Assembly (NCBI GenBank): GCA_934277945.1
Contig: CAKQWA010000005.1
Location: forward strand, 61,701 to 125,700
Direction: 5' to 3'
From: an uncultured Alphaproteobacteria bacterium
GTDB taxonomy: Bacteria > Pseudomonadota > Alphaproteobacteria > CAAGCB01 > CAG-977
Length of the DNA stretch: 64,000 bases
A model generated the notes under the pieces. It did no database searches. It was not told the origin of the DNA and worked only from the letters and a program-made list of their open reading frames with translations. The position numbers and the translations under genes were made by a program. Below, in pieces: positions 59,042 to 64,000 of the stretch. The stretch's first letter is position 1; every line of letters begins with the position of its first letter.

Positions 59042-59320
59042 ATGACTGAAACTCGCACCTACCCTGCCCACACGGATCAAATCGCCCGCATGAACCGCAT
59101 TGCCGGTCAAATGGAGGGGGTCAAGAAAATGATCGAGCAGAATCGCGCCTGTCCCGACATCCTCATTCAGCTGAAAGCGATTCGCGCCGCCGTCAAAGCC
59201 GTCGAATCCAAAATCCTGCAAAAGCATCTGCAATGCTGCATCGGCGAATCTCTGTCCGGCGAGGACAAAGAAGAAAAAATCAAGGAATTGCAGGAACTTT
59301 ACGACCGCTTTACCGACTAA
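59042..59320 (+). CDS. CsoR/FrmR-family transcriptional regulator
   Basis: The 92-residue all-helical DUF156 protein has the core RIAGQMEGVKKMIEQNRACPDIL and KHLQCCIGESL. The Cys37-His62-Cys66 pattern matches the Cu(I)-binding C-H-C set of CsoR, although FrmR and persulfide sensors share parts of it. These tetramers repress genes for metal or aldehyde stress until ligand binds. It lies 25 bp downstream of the deoA-like gene; no copper exporter or formaldehyde dehydrogenase is nearby. AAAGGA lies seven bases before the ATG; the frame extends upstream without support. Confidence 0.88.
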   Translation: MTETRTYPAHTDQIARMNRIAGQMEGVKKMIEQNRACPDILIQLKAIRAAVKAVESKILQKHLQCCIGESLSGEDKEEKIKELQELYDRFTD

Positions 59321-59325
59321 CGCGG

Positions 59326-60279
59326 TTACAGGCGCGTCATTTTCAAAAATTTGTCCTGTCTGTCCCGATAAACCATTTCGGGCGACAGCGTGCGCAATTC
59401 GTTCAGATGATTCAGAACGGCGCGCCCGACCGCCGTCACCGTTTCGGCGCGGAAACGGTGCGCTCCGCCCGCTTTTTCCGGTATGATTTCGTCAATCACG
59501 CCGAATTGCTTCAAATCCTGCGCCGTCAGCCGCAAAGCCTCCGCCGCTTTTTGCGCCTGCGTGCCGTCGCGCCACAAAATCGACGCGCACCCCTCCGGCG
59601 AAATGACGGAATAAACGGAATGTTCCAACATTAAAACCCTGTTCGCCGCCGCCAGAGCCAAAGCCCCGCCGGAGCCGCCCTCGCCGATGACGACGCTGAC
59701 GAACGGCACGCGCAAATTCAGCCCCGCGTCAATCGAGCGCGCAATGGCTTCCGCCTGTCCGCGTTCTTCGGCGTCCACTCCCGGAAACGCGCCCGCCGTG
59801 TCGACGAACGCCAGAACGGGCATACCGAATCTGTCCGCCAGTTTCATCAGCCGCGCGGCTTTGCGGTATCCCTCCGGACGCGCCATGCCGAAATTGTGCT
59901 TCATGCGGGTCGTGATGTCGTGTCCCTTTTCCAATCCCAGAACAACGACGGGAATATCGTAAAAACGCCCCATGCCGCCGATGACGGCTTCGTCGTCGCC
60001 GAACGATTTGTCGCCCGCGAACGCCACGAAATCCGTAATCAGCAGACTGATGTAATCCGCCGCGTGCGGACGCATCGGATGACGCGCGACCTGCGTTTTC
60101 TGCCACGGAGTGAGTTTCGCGTAAATCTGCGTCAGATTCTTGTCGAGTTTCTTTTCAAGGCGCGCGAGTTCTTCGACGACGTTAAACCCCTGCGGATTTT
60201 CAACGTGCCGCACCGCTTCGATTTTCGTATCGATTTCGGCAATGATTTTTTCAAAATCCAAATAATCTTCCTGTTTCAT
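59326..60279 (-). CDS. accA: Acetyl-CoA carboxylase carboxyltransferase subunit alpha
   Basis: The 317-residue protein is the alpha half of the carboxyltransferase that makes malonyl-CoA for fatty acid synthesis. Full length is shown by YLDFEKIIAEIDTKIEAVR at the start, GDKSFGDDEAVIGG, KGHDITTRMKHNFGMARPEGYRKA, FVDTAGAFPGVDAEERGQAEAIA and GEGGSGGALALAAANRVLML. It is convergent with the CsoR-type gene, five bases apart. accD is not in this window. Confidence 0.96.
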   Translation of the reverse strand: MKQEDYLDFEKIIAEIDTKIEAVRHVENPQGFNVVEELARLEKKLDKNLTQIYAKLTPWQKTQVARHPMRPHAADYISLLITDFVAFAGDKSFGDDEAVIGGMGRFYDIPVVVLGLEKGHDITTRMKHNFGMARPEGYRKAARLMKLADRFGMPVLAFVDTAGAFPGVDAEERGQAEAIARSIDAGLNLRVPFVSVVIGEGGSGGALALAAANRVLMLEHSVYSVISPEGCASILWRDGTQAQKAAEALRLTAQDLKQFGVIDEIIPEKAGGAHRFRAETVTAVGRAVLNHLNELRTLSPEMVYRDRQDKFLKMTRL

Positions 60280-60400
60280 CGTTCGCCTTTTCGCGCCAAA
60301 AGAAATAAACGTCCCGCAAAGTAATTTAGTAGCAAAATTTTAAAAAAACGCTACAATGACGTTATAAAGCATATAGACTGTCGGCGAAAGGTTAAAAAGA

Positions 60401-61378
60401 GTGCTTGGTACCATTTTTCTGTTCAGTTCCGCGGTAACCGTATCTTTGCTGTGGATTATCGGCGTGGCGTTCTACATTTACGCGCAAATCGGCTTTTCGG
60501 CGCTGTTCGGATTGCCGCTTGCGGACGTTTCCGTTCTGGCGGGCGTCGCGTTTCTGCCGGTTTTTGCTTTTTGGCTGGTCATCGCGCTGGTTCACAACGT
60601 TTTCGTTCTGAAAAGTCAGGGACGCGCGCTTGATATGCTCCTGATTCAAAACAGGCGCTCCGCCGATCACGCGGAAGCCATGGTGCGCACGCTTTTGGAA
60701 ACGCAGGTGCAGACGAAAAGCGCGCTGGTGCTGGACAACATCCCGCTGTTCATCGACGAATTGAACGACCTTTTGTGCGACATTGAAATCCGATTCGGGC
60801 TGCTTCCCGCCGCGCACGCGGAAAAAGTCTGGTTCCGCATCGGCGACGGCGACCGCTGGGCTTTTTGCAAAATTGTGCTTCAAAACGCCGAAAACACGCC
60901 GATGTTCGATCCCAACCTGAAAGCGCAGTTGATGCGCGACGAAGTGCTGATGCAGTATGTGCGCCAGTTCTGCTACCGTTTTGAACAGATGTTTTCCATG
61001 TTGGAACATCACGACGAAGACAAATTCCTGACGAATTTGTTTCAAGAGTGCGCCATGGGACGCGTGTACGCCCGCTTTTTGAACGCGGCGCGCGATTTTG
61101 AAGATTTCAACCGCCCCGCGCCCGCCGCTCCCGTCGTCAGAGCGCCCGCCGCGCAAGAAACGCCGGAAGACGTCGAGGTAATGGAAGACTCTTTTGACGC
61201 GGACGATTTTTACGCGCAGTCCGCCGCGCGCGACGATGCGCCGGAGGAAACGCCCGAAGCGGATGAAACGGATGAAGCGCAAGACGACGGACAGACGCAG
61301 GAAGAATCGCCTGACGAATCCGACGCGCAACCCGCGCCCGTCCGCGCTCCGTTCGGATTTTTGCGTCCGACGCGTTAA
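60401..61378 (+). CDS. Two-helix membrane protein of unknown function
   Basis: The 325-residue protein has two N-terminal membrane helices (about residues 3-30 and 42-66), a soluble part to about residue 235 with conserved-looking FCKIVLQNAENTPMFDPNLK and VRQFCYRFEQMFSMLEHHDED, and an acidic, Pro-rich disordered tail ending in FGFLRPTR. The start is GTG, nine bases after AAAGG. It precedes the alcohol dehydrogenase-like gene by 21 bp on the same strand. No family is recognised; the layout suggests a membrane-bound scaffold. Confidence 0.6.
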   Translation: MLGTIFLFSSAVTVSLLWIIGVAFYIYAQIGFSALFGLPLADVSVLAGVAFLPVFAFWLVIALVHNVFVLKSQGRALDMLLIQNRRSADHAEAMVRTLLETQVQTKSALVLDNIPLFIDELNDLLCDIEIRFGLLPAAHAEKVWFRIGDGDRWAFCKIVLQNAENTPMFDPNLKAQLMRDEVLMQYVRQFCYRFEQMFSMLEHHDEDKFLTNLFQECAMGRVYARFLNAARDFEDFNRPAPAAPVVRAPAAQETPEDVEVMEDSFDADDFYAQSAARDDAPEETPEADETDEAQDDGQTQEESPDESDAQPAPVRAPFGFLRPTR

Positions 61379-61399
61379 GATTTAACGAAAGGAAAGAAA

Positions 61400-62566
61400 A
61401 TGCTGGTCTTTGATTTCGACATCCCGACAAAGATTGTTTTCGGTTCGGGCAAAATCGACGAATTGAAAAAGGCGAAACTCCCCGGAAAAATGGCGATGAT
61501 CGTCATTGAACAGGATACGGTTCTGAAAGAAAACGGCACGCTGAACAAAGTGCTGGACAGTCTGAAACGTCAGGAAATCGAGTATCTGATTTACGACAAA
61601 ATCACGCAGAATCCGACGAAAAGCATGATTATGGAAGCCTCGCAAATCGCACGCGACAATTTTTGCAATTTCGTGCTGGGCGTCGGCGGCGGCAGCGTGA
61701 TCGACGCATCGAAAGCCATTGCGCTGATGACGCGCAATCCGGGGGATTTATGGGATTACATGATGACCGGTTCGGGCAAGGGATTGCCGCTGAAAAACCG
61801 CGCCCTGCCCGTCATCGCCGTTCCGACGACCGCCGGTTCGGGATCGGAGGCGAATCCGTGGATTGTCATCACGAACGAACAACTGCACGAAAAAATCGCG
61901 TTCGGCAAAACGTCGACTTTCCCGATGATTTCCTTTGTCGACCCCGATTTGACAAAAAGCGTCCCGCCGTTTTTGACCGCAATTCAGGGCTTGGATTCGT
62001 TTTACCGCGCTGTTCAGGGATACATCGCCAAAAAAGCGACGCCCGTCAGCGACGTTTTCGCGCTGAAAACCATTTCGCTGATTGCGGACAATCTGCGCAG
62101 TACGGTGGAAGACGGCAGTAATTCCGATTTGCGCGCGAACATTTCGCTGGCAAGTATGCTGTCGGGGTTCGTCAGTTCGCTGTCCGGCGTAACGTCGCTG
62201 TGCGCCATGGCGGACGCGATGTGCGCGTATCATCCGGAACTGCCGCACGGCGCGGCGCAGGTGATGCTCGCCGTTCCGTATTTCACTTTCTTTGCGAAAA
62301 TCGTTCCGGAAAAATTGTGCGCAATGTGCGACGCAATGGGCGTGCCGTCGGAAAGCGATCCGATGCGCTTTGTGGAAACGATTGCCCGCCTGCATGAAAA
62401 ATGCAATCTGACGGGACTGAAAATGACGGAATACGGCATACAGGCGGACGATATGGAATTGCTGGCGCGCAACGCGTACCGCACCATGAGCAACCTGTTC
62501 GCCATGGACAGATATCCGCTGTCGCTGAAAGAAACCGTCGGCATTTTTGAAAAGGCGTTCATGTAA
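61400..62566 (+). CDS. Iron-containing alcohol dehydrogenase family protein with altered metal site
   Basis: The 388-residue protein is a full-length Fe-ADH fold. The NAD-binding part is normal: GVGGGSVIDASKAIAL (94-109) and VPTTAGSGSEAN (141-152). Of the four metal ligands, D199 (GLDSFYR) and H283 (LPHG) are kept, but the His four after the Asp is R203. The other metal-binding His falls near C268, and a nearby conserved His becomes D272 (CAMAD). It may use another metal or none, or be a different reductase such as a butanol or glycerol dehydrogenase relative. It is a possible sink for acetaldehyde from deoC, which is only conjecture. Confidence 0.82.
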   Translation: MLVFDFDIPTKIVFGSGKIDELKKAKLPGKMAMIVIEQDTVLKENGTLNKVLDSLKRQEIEYLIYDKITQNPTKSMIMEASQIARDNFCNFVLGVGGGSVIDASKAIALMTRNPGDLWDYMMTGSGKGLPLKNRALPVIAVPTTAGSGSEANPWIVITNEQLHEKIAFGKTSTFPMISFVDPDLTKSVPPFLTAIQGLDSFYRAVQGYIAKKATPVSDVFALKTISLIADNLRSTVEDGSNSDLRANISLASMLSGFVSSLSGVTSLCAMADAMCAYHPELPHGAAQVMLAVPYFTFFAKIVPEKLCAMCDAMGVPSESDPMRFVETIARLHEKCNLTGLKMTEYGIQADDMELLARNAYRTMSNLFAMDRYPLSLKETVGIFEKAFM

Positions 62567-62584
62567 GAAAAAGCCGCAAAAAGC

Positions 62585-62618
62585 AAAACCCCGCCATTAA
62601 AAGCGGGGTTTGTTTTTT
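62585..62618. terminator. Terminator after the alcohol dehydrogenase-like gene
   Basis: AAACCCCGC (62586-62594) and GCGGGGTTT (62603-62611) form a perfect 9-bp stem with a T-run after it, 19 bases past the stop. Confidence 0.92.
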
Positions 62619-62625
62619 AAAGGAA

Positions 62626-62674
62626 GCGGCAAACACGAGGCTCTCATGCGACTGTGACACTTCTTGTTTGCCGC
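62626..62674. repeat. Long inverted repeat at the 3' side of the cysteine-rich gene
   Basis: GCGGCAAACA (62626-62635) and TGTTTGCCGC (62665-62674) are perfect 10-bp arms around 29 bases. A second hairpin with ACGCTT/AAGCGT arms lies at about 62680-62697. Both lie between the terminator and the stop codon of the minus-strand gene. They may stabilise its mRNA 3' end. Confidence 0.6.
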
Positions 62675-62706
62675 CCCGCACGCTTTTTTCAAGCGTGTTT
62701 CGTTCG

Positions 62707-63966
62707 CTATTTCGGACTGACGCGCACGCAGGGCGAAAAATTGTTGTCCTTATAGTAGTTGGTGGTGTGCATACAGCAAAACAGGTTTCCTTGCGGAATG
62801 TTAAAGTTGACGTAGATGCGGTTGCCGTTTTCGTCAAAAGCGTATGTGTGCCCCGCTTGTTGCGGCGCGTAGACCAACCCCATCAGTTTGGAATAACCGT
62901 AAATGTAGTATTTTTTCGGATCTTCATCTGGCGGACTTTGAAGACGCGGCGTCATTCCCAACGTCATGCAGAAATCCGTTTCCCCCAAGCCGATCAACTT
63001 CGGTTTCGTGCTTGAAGGCTTGACCTTTGCGAATTCGTCTTCAATCAACTGCGTGTTAATGCTTTCGCTGACGGCAAGCGGTATTCTGTGCGACAACTGA
63101 TAGGCGACATTCGGCGTGCTTTTCAAAACCATCGCCACGGCGACCGTATCGCCGCATCCGCGCGGATAGTACGCCACTCTGGCGTACCCGCCGTATTTCA
63201 TAATATCAATCAGTTTGCCGTCCTGAACGTCCTTTAGCCGCTCCAAGTTAATCGTATAAAACGGATACGCGCCTTGTTTGTTCGTGTCTTCTTCGCCGTT
63301 TACGCCCCAAGTCCCGCCGGTTGCAATGGAACACGGCATACACGGCGAATCAATGTAATCGTAAAAAGTGGCGCCAGAGCCTCTTTGATCCAAGTGAATG
63401 TACGGACACTTTTGCACTTTTCCTTTGTAACAGGTCATCATGTTGATATCGTCGCGCTTGAACAGTTTTGTCAACTGCGCTTCCGTAAAGCCGCTTAAAA
63501 AAGCCGCCGCGTTTGCCTGATCCGTCCAAAGTTTGTATTCAAACTGAATACGTTTGTACAAATCTTCCTGCTTGAACCCCTGCGACGTGTCTTCTTTAAC
63601 ATCGTCCCAAGTGCAAGTGACCCGACATTCGTAACGATCCCTCACATCGTTTTTGACGCACGAACGCATCGGCGAATACGAACACGACAGCGTGTCGGTG
63701 ATGCCGGTACATTCCTGATATTCACATTGATTGCGCCGGCAGATGTGATGCTTGTTGTCGCCGCAGTCGCTGTCCGTTTGACATTGACGCACATTCTTGC
63801 ATCCGGAATTGGAAAGCGTCGCGCCGGCGTGTCCCTCCAAACAAGTCGAACTTGTCGTTTCAGACGCGTAAGAACCGCCCAACTTGTACGCAGGCGTCAC
63901 CGCCGCGGCGACCGCGCCGCCGGTTGTCCATAAGGTGCAAATGAATGTCAAAACAATTTTTCGCAT
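62707..63966 (-). CDS. Exported cysteine-rich protein
   Basis: The 419-residue protein has a signal peptide (MRKIVLTFICTLWTTGGAVA, cut before AAVTP). The mature part has about 20 cysteines. Twelve are packed in the first 130 residues with a DSDCG...C...C pattern (QTDSDCGDNKHHICRRNQCE) like small disulfide-rich modules; the remainder includes SPCMPC, LFCCMH and FSPC and many aromatic residues. No catalytic domain is recognised. The start MRKIVLT is preferred to an ATG 24 bases upstream because AGGCGGG precedes it. Such proteins need periplasmic disulfide formation; a surface or secreted role is inferred. Confidence 0.72.
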   Translation of the reverse strand: MRKIVLTFICTLWTTGGAVAAAVTPAYKLGGSYASETTSSTCLEGHAGATLSNSGCKNVRQCQTDSDCGDNKHHICRRNQCEYQECTGITDTLSCSYSPMRSCVKNDVRDRYECRVTCTWDDVKEDTSQGFKQEDLYKRIQFEYKLWTDQANAAAFLSGFTEAQLTKLFKRDDINMMTCYKGKVQKCPYIHLDQRGSGATFYDYIDSPCMPCSIATGGTWGVNGEEDTNKQGAYPFYTINLERLKDVQDGKLIDIMKYGGYARVAYYPRGCGDTVAVAMVLKSTPNVAYQLSHRIPLAVSESINTQLIEDEFAKVKPSSTKPKLIGLGETDFCMTLGMTPRLQSPPDEDPKKYYIYGYSKLMGLVYAPQQAGHTYAFDENGNRIYVNFNIPQGNLFCCMHTTNYYKDNNFSPCVRVSPK

Positions 63967-64000
63967 GGGACACCCGCCTGACAGAATCAATCCTCTGTTC

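Noticed and set aside
59042..59320. Assignment as a formaldehyde sensor (FrmR)
   Set aside because: The Cys-His-Cys set fits CsoR at least as well, and no frmA-like gene is near; left at family level.

Overview
The window looks like the chromosome of an alphaproteobacterium with moderately high G+C, probably an uncultured, host-associated, fermentative lineage. Three things support the class: a GcrA cell-cycle regulator, a ChpT-type histidine phosphotransferase, and the gene order xseB-ispA-dxs-tlyA. It also carries class I lysyl-tRNA synthetase and parts of the flagellar export apparatus. No tRNA, CRISPR array, insertion sequence or intact prophage was seen. The only phage-like gene is one apparently intact terminase large subunit.

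Layout: 0-5.5 kb is a minus-strand isoprenoid-precursor operon (xseB, ispA, dxs, tlyA) with lysS. 5.6-15.6 kb is plus strand: a DinG-like Fe-S helicase, a 1195-residue exported ankyrin-repeat protein and an LplT/acyltransferase/acyl-ACP synthetase fusion. A gene-free, T-poor gap with a diverged direct repeat follows. 16.4-21.1 kb has two DUF465 genes around phosphofructokinase, rlmJ, and an ATP-grasp ligase/esterase pair. 21.3-25.7 kb has galU and three tandem paralogous MFS transporters, converging on fliO-fliP-ABC-ABC with stop/start overlaps, then a FlhB-C-like gene. 30.8-33.3 kb has a uracil permease, gcrA and a STAS protein.

33.5-36.6 kb holds the most novel-looking unit: a 975-residue protein with a helical N-terminus resembling the MAP3K TRAFs-binding (TPR-like) region and a C-terminal transglutaminase-like Cys-His-Asp pattern, overlapping a small zinc ribbon gene. 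Then come rnpB (minus strand), an AmpD-type amidase, a ProX-type deacylase, the orphan terminase, a GDYXXLXY/DUF2157 pair and a DUF3015/DUF4105 pair. 43.7-47.1 kb is chpT followed by a CheA-like coiled-coil protein that has lost the phospho-acceptor motif and the usual G2 box. 47.2-52.9 kb is upp, an AsmA protein and a lipoprotein.

53-59.3 kb is a nucleoside-catabolism operon (cdd, punA, deoC, deoA, deoB), then a terminator, a second deoA-like gene that lost its phosphate-binding loop, and a CsoR-type regulator. An inverted repeat upstream of cdd is a candidate operator. With uraA and upp these genes form a nucleoside salvage and catabolism set: import or release of the base, phosphorolysis, then cleavage of deoxyribose 5-phosphate to acetaldehyde and glyceraldehyde 3-phosphate. 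The window ends with accA, a two-helix membrane protein, an iron-ADH-family protein with altered metal ligands and an exported cysteine-rich protein.

All function calls rest on reading motifs and gene order by eye; no database search was run.
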